This document shows positions 25,387 through 32,454 of a stretch of 41,690 nucleotides of DNA, piece by piece. The position numbers and the translations under genes are program-made. This DNA is from Merdimmobilis hominis. GTDB taxonomy: Bacteria > Bacillota > Clostridia > Oscillospirales > Ruminococcaceae. Below the pieces are notes generated by a model, which saw only the letters and a list, made by a program, of their open reading frames with translations, made no database searches and was not told where the DNA came from. The stretch is taken from positions 853,116-894,805 of the forward strand of contig NZ_LT629939.1 in NCBI RefSeq assembly GCF_900104615.1. Reading direction: 5' to 3'. Numbering within the stretch: position 1 is the stretch's first letter; every line of letters begins with the position of its first letter.

Positions 25387-25725
25387 CTATGCCGTGGGGA
25401 TTCCCCGTATAAAATCGATGGGCAGGGTGAATACAATCCCGGTGTCCGGCTGGTCAAGGTCGCCAACTTCCCGTTCGATCACCTGAACCGCCGTTTCCAC
25501 TTGGTCTTCCCGCAAAACAATCAACACCACTTTGTTATCCTGCCGGTCTGGGTCAGTGATGGAACGCAGGGAACGCAAAAAGCTGTTGTTTCCAGAACTG
25601 GAAAGCGCTTGGACCATGCCGGTGCTGTTGAGGATGGTAGCGCCTCGGATATTTGCCTTGACCAGCTCCCCCAGCAGCTCTTCCAGCACCTGAACTCGGG
25701 AGAGAATCAATACCAGTAATCTCAT
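25387..25725 (-). CDS. PII-like (GlnB-fold) small regulatory protein
   Basis: A 112-residue protein. The beta-alpha-beta pattern (MRLLVLILSRVQVLEELLGELVKANIRGATILNSTGMVQAL ... VVLIVLREDQVETAVQVIEREVG ... GIVFTLPIDFIRG) resembles the PII/CutA ferredoxin-like trimer fold, with the C-terminal G-x-V-F-x-L-P of PII proteins. A classical uridylylated T-loop is not evident. It would sense a small metabolite or nucleotide and bind a partner protein. No permease or amt gene sits next to it, so the partner is unknown. GAGG precedes ATG 25725, and a TATAAT lies at 25746-25751. Confidence 0.68.
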   Translation of the reverse strand: MRLLVLILSRVQVLEELLGELVKANIRGATILNSTGMVQALSSSGNNSFLRSLRSITDPDRQDNKVVLIVLREDQVETAVQVIEREVGDLDQPDTGIVFTLPIDFIRGIPTA

Positions 25726-25843
25726 AAAAACCTCATTTATACCTTATTATATATAGGGAACATTTTCCTCTACTCTGCGCAGCCGTCGTGCAATTGGGGA
25801 ACTCCCCGGCATCTTAAACCCTTCTGGCGAACTGGCAGGCCAG

Positions 25844-26033
25844 AAAAACAAGTGCCGGAGGGCCTTCCCACACTACAAGCCTTGCTGACAGCAATGGGGG
25901 AGCGACTGCAAAGAATTTATCTGGGATCCTTGTACCACAAAGCCTACACATATTTTAAGAATTGCGGTGCAGTTCTGCCGCAAAGGACCTCACCCAGCAA
26001 GAAATTCTTCCAACGCCATAGCTCCACTGTGGT
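25844..26033 (-). ncRNA. Candidate structured small RNA, ~190 nt
   Basis: No convincing gene lies here, but on the minus strand there is an extended -10 promoter (26035-26040) followed by strongly self-complementary sequence. Pairs visible on plus-strand coordinates: 25911-25918 with 26002-26009 (8 bp), 25921-25925 with 25993-25997, 25927-25931 with 25983-25987, 25899-25903 with 26021-26025, and hairpins at 25962-25983 and 25882-25894. A GC hairpin then TTTTT closes it at 25848-25844. The nested rod with a side hairpin and the length recall 6S RNA, but I cannot confirm the family. Confidence 0.42.
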
Positions 26034-26034
26034 T

Positions 26035-26040
26035 ATTATA
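26035..26040 (-). promoter_or_regulatory. Extended -10 promoter of the candidate small RNA
   Basis: Minus strand TGGTATAAT contains TATAAT with the TGn extension. The -35 region at a 17-nt spacing (TGGCAG) is poor. Confidence 0.5.
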
Positions 26041-26097
26041 CCATAAAAACACCCTGTCTGCCAGCAAAGCCGATGGGGAAAATTAACAAATTTCTCC

Positions 26098-26126
26098 TTG
26101 TCCCCTCCGTCTAATTATGCTATACT
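26098..26126 (+). promoter_or_regulatory. Promoter of small membrane protein gene
   Basis: TTGTCC (26098-26103), 17-nt spacer, TATACT (26121-26126). Confidence 0.7.
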
Positions 26127-26212
26127 AAGGCTCAAAAATGGAGGTTGGCTATCTTCTACCCGCCGTTTCCAGGCGGGGATTTCGGCCTATACCCGATTCA
26201 GGAGTTCTAAGA

Positions 26213-26608
26213 ATGAAAAAACGCTGGATTCTATTTGCCATATGTCTCATCGCCCATACTGGCCTGTCCCTCTGGCTGGTCACCAGCGGGCAGTTTCCCA
26301 AAGGGTATCTGTATTTTTTCCTGGTGTTTTTCCTCCTGTGGGAAGGACTCGCCCTGATACTGGTCCCCGCAAAGTTTGCCTCCCTGTCCGGCATGGAGCG
26401 TTGGGGGGACGGAATTTGTGCTGCCTTTACCCTGCTGATGGGGATTACCCTCCTAATATTCCCCCGATTTTTCGGTATGCTTCCCCCCATACTCATTGCT
26501 GGAGCCTTAGGGGTTGAACTGGCATTGGCCGCTGTATGCTTGGGGGTCGTCTATGGTTCCCTGCGCTTTTTGGATCAGCGGGAACGGGAGGAGTGGGAGG
26601 ACGATTGA
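26213..26608 (+). CDS. Small four-helix membrane protein of unknown function
   Basis: A 131-residue protein with four hydrophobic segments: about 5-24 (WILFAICLIAHTGLSLWLV), 31-52, 67-85 (GICAAFTLLMGITLLIFP) and 90-115. The tail is charged (LDQREREEWEDD). It is not recognised as a known family. ATG 26213 was chosen for AGGAG upstream. Single-gene unit with promoter at 26098-26126 and terminator at 26632-26672. The region upstream of the start has no other gene on this strand. Confidence 0.7.
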   Translation: MKKRWILFAICLIAHTGLSLWLVTSGQFPKGYLYFFLVFFLLWEGLALILVPAKFASLSGMERWGDGICAAFTLLMGITLLIFPRFFGMLPPILIAGALGVELALAAVCLGVVYGSLRFLDQREREEWEDD

Positions 26609-26631
26609 TCCCCAAACCAAATATAGACTGC

Positions 26632-26672
26632 AAAGGAGTCCGGGAGCCGAATGGCTCCCGGACTCCTTTTTT
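26632..26672. terminator. Bidirectional terminator between membrane protein and rhodanese genes
   Basis: AAAGGAGTCCGGGAGCC / GGCTCCCGGACTCCTTT, a 17-bp perfect stem with a 4-nt loop and a T run. Confidence 0.95.
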
Positions 26673-26704
26673 CCGGAAAGGCGGTTATCCCTGTTTCTCC
26701 CCCA

Positions 26705-27034
26705 TTACTGGTCAGTCACCCCATAAGTCCACTGATCCAGTCCGCCAAAATCACTGACATCCCGGTACCCCATGCGGATCAATTCCGCCGCGGCTTTGGC
26801 ACTGCGTTTTCCAGTGCCGCAGTAAACCAGCACTTTGGCATCCAAATTGGGAATGATTCCCGGGGCAAGCTGGCGAACCTCTTGTTCAGGCAGCAAAACA
26901 CTGCCAGGGATATGGGCTTTTTCATACTCCGGCTGGGTACGGACGTCCACTAGGACTACTTCCTGGCAGCTGTCCAGGATGGCTTTTGCCTGCTGGGCAT
27001 TTAGTTTTTGACAACAGGGCTGTTGTTGTTTCAC
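26705..27034 (-). CDS. Single-domain rhodanese
   Basis: A 109-residue rhodanese-fold sulfurtransferase. It has LVDVRTQPEYEKAHIPGSVLLP, then the active-site loop VYCGTGKRSAKAA with the persulfide-forming cysteine, then LIRMGYRDVSDFGGLDQW. It carries sulfane sulfur in the cytoplasm. An N-terminal QQPCCQ adds two more cysteines. I chose GTG 27034, since AGGGGG lies 9 nt upstream; the open frame continues 66 codons upstream with unconvincing content. It may relate functionally to the CoA-disulfide-reductase-like gene at the window start (fusions of these exist), but the two are 27 kb apart. Confidence 0.85.
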   Translation of the reverse strand: MKQQQPCCQKLNAQQAKAILDSCQEVVLVDVRTQPEYEKAHIPGSVLLPEQEVRQLAPGIIPNLDAKVLVYCGTGKRSAKAAAELIRMGYRDVSDFGGLDQWTYGVTDQ

Positions 27035-27383
27035 AGTTTTTCCCCCTTTGCTATGAGGTTTCCCCTCAAAACTAGTTTCCCCAATGCGTGCCAAATTATT
27101 GCGGCCTATTGAAAATGAGAAAACTTCTTCCCCGGCCTGTGTGGAAAAAGCTGACGAACCGCTGTGCAATTTGCCGAGAAAGATGGGATAATTCTTGACG
27201 AAAACCAAGGGTTTCTGGCGAAAAGAATTCACAGTTCTGCTAAAAAATACTCATTTTAGCAATATTGATATTATTTTATCAATTATTTGGGCAGAATGAT
27301 GAGAAACATTTCATCCAGTCGTTAAATTGTGCCCAATATTTTTGGAGAAATATTGAGTAAATCTATGATTTTTTTTAAAACTG
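27035..27383. other. AT-rich intergenic stretch, no gene seen
   Basis: No ORF with a ribosome site or family resemblance. The upstream open codons of the rhodanese frame fall here. From about 27235 the region is A/T-rich and leads into the second DUF5058 promoter. Confidence 0.5.
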
Positions 27384-27412
27384 TTGACTTTGCCATCTCA
27401 TTCCCATAAAAT
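27384..27412 (+). promoter_or_regulatory. Promoter of second DUF5058 operon
   Basis: TTGACT (27384-27389), 17-nt spacer, TAAAAT (27407-27412). Confidence 0.72.
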
Positions 27413-27418
27413 ATGCAC

Positions 27419-27640
27419 ATAGGCTTGTTTCAAATTTCAAATTTTAGTTTCAATTTGTTCATGATTGTGCTTGGACAAAAATCTCAGAGTAGGAGGGTTG
27501 TAGCCGCAGCGCCAACAAGTGTAGAGTCATAATTTGTGCAGGGCTCCGCCGGGCGTTTCCACTGAAACTAAAATCAGTCGGAGAAACAGCCGCAGGTTTT
27601 CCGTCGAAAGGTTCTTATATTTTCAGTGAGGTGAGTATTC
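27419..27640 (+). other. ~220-nt structured leader of second DUF5058 operon
   Basis: Non-coding. Pairings visible: GCGCC with GGCGT (about 27509-27513 with 27554-27558), and GTTTCC-ACTGA ... TCAGT-CGGAGAAAC (about 27556-27588). It ends with AGTGAGGTGAG before ATG 27641. It shares the short string GGCTCC...GCCGGG with the leader of the first operon. No known riboswitch class matched. Confidence 0.42.
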
Positions 27641-28339
27641 ATGGATTATTTAGAAATAGCCAATAGCCCTGTTATGTGGGCCGCTTGTACTCCTGCTATC
27701 GTTCTGGTTCTCGTCCAGGCCGCTATGTTTACCAAAAAAGCAATGAAAGACGGCAAGCGGATGGGCATCACCGATGAGCAGTTCAAAACTGCCATTAGCG
27801 CATCCTTCACCGCTTCCATCGGCCCCTCTATCGTTATTCTGATCGGCATGGTTTCTCTGCTGGCCTCTGTGGGCGGCCCTCTTTCTTGGATGCGGCTTGC
27901 TTACATCGGCTCTGTTACCTTTGAGCTGGGCGCTGCTGATAAAGCTGCTACCGCTGCCGGTGCCCAGCTGGGTACTTCCAGCATGACTGCAGAAGTATTT
28001 GCCTGCTGCGCATGGGTAATGTGCATCTGCTGCTTGGGCTGGATCATTGTCTCTGCACTCTTTACCGACAAAATGGATGTCCTGCGCGCCAAGGCTTCCG
28101 GTGGCAGCCCTGAAAAATTGGCTATCATCAGCGCCGGCGGCACCATGGGTGCATTCTCTTATATGACATTTGACCGTGCGTTCCCCCTCAACGTACAGAC
28201 TTATGCAGCTGTCATCGGTTTCGTTGTAATGTTTGTATTGATCAGCTACGGCAAGAAATCCGGTGCAAAATGGCCTGCTAAATGGGGTATGACCATCGCA
28301 ATGTTCGCCGGTATGCTCGGCGGTGCGTTCTTCCTGTAA
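27641..28339 (+). CDS. DUF5058 family membrane protein, module 2 subunit A
   Basis: A 232-residue polytopic protein, colinear paralog of the protein at 21486. Shared points: NSPVMWAACTP, KDGKRMGITDEQFKTAI, ASIGPS, GPLSWMRLAYIGSVTFEL, LGTSSM and GWIIVSALFTDKMD. Identity is partial, so the duplication is not recent. About six membrane segments, no signal peptide beyond the first segment. GTGAGG precedes ATG 27641. Probably a transporter subunit with the gene 50 nt downstream. Codons here are richer in T-ending synonyms than in the flanking minus-strand genes, as in the M20 genes that follow. Confidence 0.82.
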   Translation: MDYLEIANSPVMWAACTPAIVLVLVQAAMFTKKAMKDGKRMGITDEQFKTAISASFTASIGPSIVILIGMVSLLASVGGPLSWMRLAYIGSVTFELGAADKAATAAGAQLGTSSMTAEVFACCAWVMCICCLGWIIVSALFTDKMDVLRAKASGGSPEKLAIISAGGTMGAFSYMTFDRAFPLNVQTYAAVIGFVVMFVLISYGKKSGAKWPAKWGMTIAMFAGMLGGAFFL

Positions 28340-28389
28340 GCTAAGGCTACCTCAGAATCAAACGATCTGTTCGTTAAGGAGTGACTATA

Positions 28390-29106
28390 ATGGAAAACAA
28401 ACACGAAGTTTTTTCAAAAGACTTTATCCCTTATATTATTAAATGGGGCCGTAGCTTGAACCTGTTCGGCGTTGTGCTGGTGTTTGGCCCCTGTATCGCC
28501 TTGGCTATGATGGGTATTTTCCCTGACTGGACCGCAGTTGGCCTGGGCTGCATCATGCAGATGTCCTCTTCCGGTTTGTTCTACGTGATTGAACCTATTT
28601 CTTACTTCACTGCCCTCGGTATCCCTGGAACCTACATGTCCTTCCTCTCCGGCAACATCGGCAACCTGCGTGTTCCCTGTTCGGTTATTGCCCAGGAGGC
28701 TGTTGGCGTGGAGCAAGGCTCTGAGGAAGGCACCATCATCGCCACTGTCGGTATCGCTGTTTCCATCGTGGTAAACACTGTTATCCTGACTCTTGGTGTT
28801 GTTGCAGGCTCCGCTGTCTTTGCTATGCTTCCTCAGTCCGTCAAAGACGCGTTCAACCTTCTGCTCCCCGCACTGTTCGCTTCGATGGCTGCTAACTCCA
28901 TCGTCAACAACCCCAAGCTGGCCATGTACGGTGTGCCCGTTGCTGGTATTATGACCATCGGCAACAAGTTCGGCATGCTGAATTTCCTCCCCTCCCTGCT
29001 GCGGACCCCTGTCGTTCTGCTGGTATCCGTTTTCGGCACCATCGGCCTCGGCATGGCTTTCCTGACTGGCAAGGGCAACACCAAAGGCGAGGATGCTGGC
29101 CTGTAA
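28390..29106 (+). CDS. Polytopic membrane protein, module 2 subunit B
   Basis: A 238-residue protein, paralog of the gene at 22243. The signature segments are retained: PYIIKWGR, IEPISYFTALG, IPGTYMSFLSGNIGNLRVP, EQGSEEGTIIATVGIAVSI and LLPALFASM. About six membrane segments. ATG 28390 follows AAGGAG by 9 nt. It has the same length as its module 1 counterpart, and the gene order is the same. Together with subunit A it probably forms the membrane part of an uptake system whose substrates are processed by the three M20 enzymes just downstream. No named family recognised. Confidence 0.7.
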   Translation: MENKHEVFSKDFIPYIIKWGRSLNLFGVVLVFGPCIALAMMGIFPDWTAVGLGCIMQMSSSGLFYVIEPISYFTALGIPGTYMSFLSGNIGNLRVPCSVIAQEAVGVEQGSEEGTIIATVGIAVSIVVNTVILTLGVVAGSAVFAMLPQSVKDAFNLLLPALFASMAANSIVNNPKLAMYGVPVAGIMTIGNKFGMLNFLPSLLRTPVVLLVSVFGTIGLGMAFLTGKGNTKGEDAGL

Positions 29107-29196
29107 CTTTCCGATTCTTTCCCTGTGGATTCTCCTGGGTTTTTGATCTTTGCCCAGGGGAATCCAGATCAGGGTTACGGCCATCCTACGGGTGGT

Positions 29197-29263
29197 CGTA
29201 TGAAAGAGGCTGGCAGGCAGAAAAGATCTGTTTGCCAGCCTCTTTCATACGATTGCTTTTTTT
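29197..29263 (+). terminator. Long terminator hairpin of second DUF5058 operon
   Basis: CGTATGAAAGAGGCTGGCA with its exact complement (19 bp), 17-nt loop, then ATTGCTTTTTTTG. Unusually long perfect stem, 90 nt past the stop codon. Confidence 0.85.
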
Positions 29264-29385
29264 GTAGCAATAGGTATGTCCAACAAGTTCTTTGCATATA
29301 TTGTGTTGTCCCACCAGGATTTTTAGAGAGGCTTATCCTCTCCCAAAATAAAATTCACCAAACAAATGAAAAGGAGATGTAATTC

Positions 29386-30774
29386 ATGACAGGCACAATT
29401 GCTATGGAAAAGATTGAATCCCAGCGCGAGATGCTAAATGAACTCAGCTACAAAATCTGGGCGAAACCAGAAGTCGGCTATCTTGAGTATGAGGCTTGCA
29501 AACTGTCCTCCGAGGCTTTGAAAGCCGCCGGTTTTGAGGTTGAAGTGGGTGTGTTCGGTGTTCCCACTGCTATCCGTGCTTCCTTTGGCTCCGGCCATCC
29601 AGTTATTGGACTTCTGGGCGAGTATGACGCTCTTCCCGGTATGAGCCAGAAGGTCAAATCGGAAAAAGACCCTGTTGAAGCTGGTGCTCCCGGCCAGGGC
29701 TGTGGCCACAACCTGCTGGGCGTTGCCCACATCGGCGCTGCCATCGGCATGAAAGAAGAGATGGAGAAAAAAGGCCTGAAAGGTACCGTTGTTTTCTATG
29801 GCTGCCCCGGTGAGGAGCTGCTGACCGGTAAAACCTTTATGGCAAGAAACGGCGCTTTCCGTGATTTGGATGTTGCTTTCGCTTACCATCCCGGCAAATC
29901 CAACGTTGCTTCCGGCGGCGTTATGACCGGTTTGAACTCCGCAAAATTCCACTTCAAAGGCCGTACTGCCCATGCTGGCGGCGACCCCCACAACGGCCGT
30001 TCCGCTCTGGACGCTGTGGAGCTGATGAACGTGGGCGCCAACTACCTGCGTGAGCATGTCACCAGCGACGTGCGCATCCACTACACCATCCTGGAAGGCG
30101 GCACCGCCCCCAACATCGTTCCCGATAAAGCCTGCGTCTGGTACTATGTCCGTGCAATGTCCAGAGAGGCTGTTGAGGATACATATAACAGACTGGTCAA
30201 GGTCGCCAAAGGCGCTGCTATGATGACCGAGACCGAAGTAGAGATCGAATTCCTGGGCGGCTGCTACAACACCATGCCTAACATCGTTCTGGCTGAGTTG
30301 CTGACCGACACCATGAAAGAGAACCCCATGGAGCCTTGGACCGAGGAAGAGAAGAAATTTGCTCATGAGATGAACGTTCAGAGCGGTTCTCAGTGGGCTG
30401 TTATGTGCAGAGCTAACGGCGTTCCCGAGGGCACCGATCTGTTTGAGGGTGTCTGCCCCATCAACTACGCTAGCGGCTACGGCTCCACCGACGTGGGCGA
30501 CGTTCAGCACATCTGCCCCACCACCATGCTCAACACCACTTCTGCCAACCTGGGCTCTCCCGGTCACAGCTGGCAGATCACCGCTTGCTCCGGTATGAGC
30601 ATCGGCCAGAAGGGTATGGTTTATGCTGCTAAGATTATGGCAGTTGCTGGCTTGAAGATCCTGGAGGATCCCTCCATCGCTGAGAAAGCCAAAGCCGAAT
30701 TTGATGAGAAGATGGCTGGTAAGTCCTACAAGTGCCCCATGCCTGAAGATGTCCCCGTTCCCTACACCAAGTAA
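29386..30774 (+). CDS. AbgB-like M20 amidohydrolase, tandem copy 1
   Basis: A 462-residue soluble metallo-amidohydrolase. Motifs: LLGEYDALPGMSQ (80-88), GQGCGHNLLGVAH (104-115), GCPGEELLTGK (139-149), the lid segment HFKGRTAHAGGDPHNGRSALDA (189-210), EGGTAPNIVPDKA, GSTDVGDVQH and GAPGHSW-like GSPGHSW. Best family match is the p-aminobenzoyl-glutamate hydrolase B subunit (AbgB); AbgB works with AbgA and the AbgT importer, neither of which is obvious here. AAAAGGAGATG lies before ATG 29386. First of three tandem paralogs, each with its own hairpin. Probably processes substrates imported by the adjacent membrane module. Confidence 0.92.
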   Translation: MTGTIAMEKIESQREMLNELSYKIWAKPEVGYLEYEACKLSSEALKAAGFEVEVGVFGVPTAIRASFGSGHPVIGLLGEYDALPGMSQKVKSEKDPVEAGAPGQGCGHNLLGVAHIGAAIGMKEEMEKKGLKGTVVFYGCPGEELLTGKTFMARNGAFRDLDVAFAYHPGKSNVASGGVMTGLNSAKFHFKGRTAHAGGDPHNGRSALDAVELMNVGANYLREHVTSDVRIHYTILEGGTAPNIVPDKACVWYYVRAMSREAVEDTYNRLVKVAKGAAMMTETEVEIEFLGGCYNTMPNIVLAELLTDTMKENPMEPWTEEEKKFAHEMNVQSGSQWAVMCRANGVPEGTDLFEGVCPINYASGYGSTDVGDVQHICPTTMLNTTSANLGSPGHSWQITACSGMSIGQKGMVYAAKIMAVAGLKILEDPSIAEKAKAEFDEKMAGKSYKCPMPEDVPVPYTK

Positions 30775-30788
30775 ATAAGGTTTGTTAA

Positions 30789-30820
30789 ATGGCAGGCGGG
30801 CTTATCTGCCTGTCATTTTT
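30789..30820 (+). terminator. Terminator between M20 copies 1 and 2
   Basis: ATGGCAGGC / GCCTGTCAT (9 bp with one G-U) and a T run, 15 nt past the copy 1 stop. Confidence 0.7.
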
Positions 30821-30853
30821 AAAAAAGTTATTTAAGAAAGGGGTTTGTCAATT

Positions 30854-32239
30854 ATGATCGGATCAATCGCACTAGACGCCATCGCCGCCAAACGCGAGGC
30901 GCTGAAAGAGCTGGAGCTGAAAATCTGGAACACCCCGGAGATTGCTTACCTGGAAGTCGAGGCCTGCAAATGGACTGCAGAAATGCTGAAAAACGAGGGC
31001 TTCGACGTTGAAATCGGTGTGGGCGGCGTTCCCACCGCCATCAAAGCCACCTATGGTTCCGGCCACCCCGTAATTGGCCTCTTGGGTGAATACGATGCGC
31101 TTCCCGGTATGAGCCAGAAGGTTCAGACCGAGAAGGAGGCCGTTGAAGCCGGCTGCCCCGGCCAGGGCTGCGGCCACAACCTGTTGGGTGTCGCCCATGT
31201 GGGCGCTGCCATCGGCATTAAAGCGGAAATGATCGAGAAGAAGCTTCCCGGCACCATCATCTACTTTGGCTGCCCCGGTGAAGAGCAGCTGACCGGTAAA
31301 CCTTTCATGGCCCGGGGCGGCGCTTTTGATGGCATTGATATGTGTATCGCTTGGCACCCCTCCAACGGTGACCGCATTTCCATCGGCACCCAGACCGCTC
31401 TTAACACTGCAAAATTCCACTTCAAAGGCCGCACTGCCCACGCTGGTGGTGATCCTCACAATGGCCGCTCTGCCTTGGACGCTGTGGAGCTGATGAACGT
31501 GGGCGCCAACTATCTGCGTGAGCATGTCACCAGCGATGTCCGCATCCACTACACCATCACCGAAGGCGGCACCGCCCCCAACATCGTCCCCGACAAGGCT
31601 TGCGTTTGGTACTATGTCCGCGCCCTTTCCAGAGAAGCGGTAGAGGACACTTATGCCCGCCTGGTCAAGATCGCCAAAGGCGCTGCCATGATGACTGAGA
31701 CCGAAGTGGAAGAAGAGTTCTTGGGCGGCTGCTACAACACCCTGAACAACAAAGTCCTCGCCAACCTGGTTAAAGACACCATGCACGAAATTCCCCAGGA
31801 GCCCTGGACCGATGAGGAGATTGCATTTGCCAAAGCCCTCAACGAGCAGAGCCCCCAATATAAAGCCGGCTGCGCAGCAGTCAACCGCCCTGAAGGCACC
31901 CAGCTGTACGAAGGCCCCATGGAGATTGAGACTGCCAACTCCTATGGTTCTACCGACGTGGGCGATGTTCAGCACATCGTTCCCGGCATCATGATCCGCA
32001 CCGCTACCTACAACATCGGCGCCCCCGGCCACAGCTGGCAGATCACTGCCTGCTCCGGCATGAGCATCGGTGAAAAAGGCATGAACCGTGCGGCTCAAGT
32101 CATGGCTGTTTCCGCGCTGAAAGTGCTCAACGACACTTCCATCTACGAAGCTGCCAAAGCGGAATTCGACCAAGAGATGGCCGGCAAAAAATATGTATGC
32201 CCCATCCCCGCTGAAGTTCCCGTTCCCTACACCAAATAG
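30854..32239 (+). CDS. AbgB-like M20 amidohydrolase, tandem copy 2
   Basis: A 461-residue paralog of copy 1. Same motifs: LLGEYDALPGMSQ, GQGCGHNLLGVAH, GCPGEEQLTGK, KGRTAHAGGDPHNGRSALDA, GSTDVGDVQH, GAPGHSW. ATG 30854 was chosen because AAAGGGG precedes it; an in-frame ATT codon 9 nt upstream is not used as a start. Bases 31451-31596 are 144/146 identical to copy 3 although flanking sequence is much more diverged. Variation is concentrated in the N-terminal third and in the region after ~270, where substrate specificity may differ among copies. Confidence 0.92.
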   Translation: MIGSIALDAIAAKREALKELELKIWNTPEIAYLEVEACKWTAEMLKNEGFDVEIGVGGVPTAIKATYGSGHPVIGLLGEYDALPGMSQKVQTEKEAVEAGCPGQGCGHNLLGVAHVGAAIGIKAEMIEKKLPGTIIYFGCPGEEQLTGKPFMARGGAFDGIDMCIAWHPSNGDRISIGTQTALNTAKFHFKGRTAHAGGDPHNGRSALDAVELMNVGANYLREHVTSDVRIHYTITEGGTAPNIVPDKACVWYYVRALSREAVEDTYARLVKIAKGAAMMTETEVEEEFLGGCYNTLNNKVLANLVKDTMHEIPQEPWTDEEIAFAKALNEQSPQYKAGCAAVNRPEGTQLYEGPMEIETANSYGSTDVGDVQHIVPGIMIRTATYNIGAPGHSWQITACSGMSIGEKGMNRAAQVMAVSALKVLNDTSIYEAAKAEFDQEMAGKKYVCPIPAEVPVPYTK

Positions 32240-32249
32240 TTCTCATTGT

Positions 32250-32286
32250 AAAACCGGGCGGGGGTAACCCTCCACCCGGTTTTTTA
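32250..32286 (+). terminator. Terminator between M20 copies 2 and 3
   Basis: AAAACCGGG / CCCGGTTTT with an inner GGGGGT loop region and six Ts, 10 nt past the copy 2 stop. Confidence 0.88.
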
Positions 32287-32372
32287 TCCCTATATGTTAT
32301 GAGGGGGACTGCAAAATTGCAGAGTTCCTATATGTCCCAAAGGATTTCCCCTCTTTCCCCGACCCTGCATCT

Positions 32373-32398
32373 GGCGGAGGGCAATGCCCTCCGCCTTT
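32373..32398 (+). terminator. Hairpin in leader of M20 copy 3 (possible attenuator)
   Basis: GGCGGAGGGC-AAT-GCCCTCCGCC, a 10-bp perfect stem followed by only three Ts, 57 nt before ATG 32455. Too weak a U tract for a confident terminator. Confidence 0.45.
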
Positions 32399-32454
32399 GA
32401 TTGCAACGGCATAGACTGATCCCCCAATCTTACAACAAAGGAGCTGATCTTTCC

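Noticed and set aside
27500-27600. ZTP or T-box riboswitch in the second DUF5058 leader
   Set aside because: CCGCCGGGC looks like the ZTP 3' element but the GGCG/NCGNGAC core is missing, and no T-box GGUGGNACCGCG sequence is present in either leader.
30872-32173. Minus-strand open frame of over 400 codons opposite M20 copy 2
   Set aside because: Same antisense effect; similar frames lie opposite M20 copies 1 and 3 (29434-30567, 32524-33150) because all three share codon bias.
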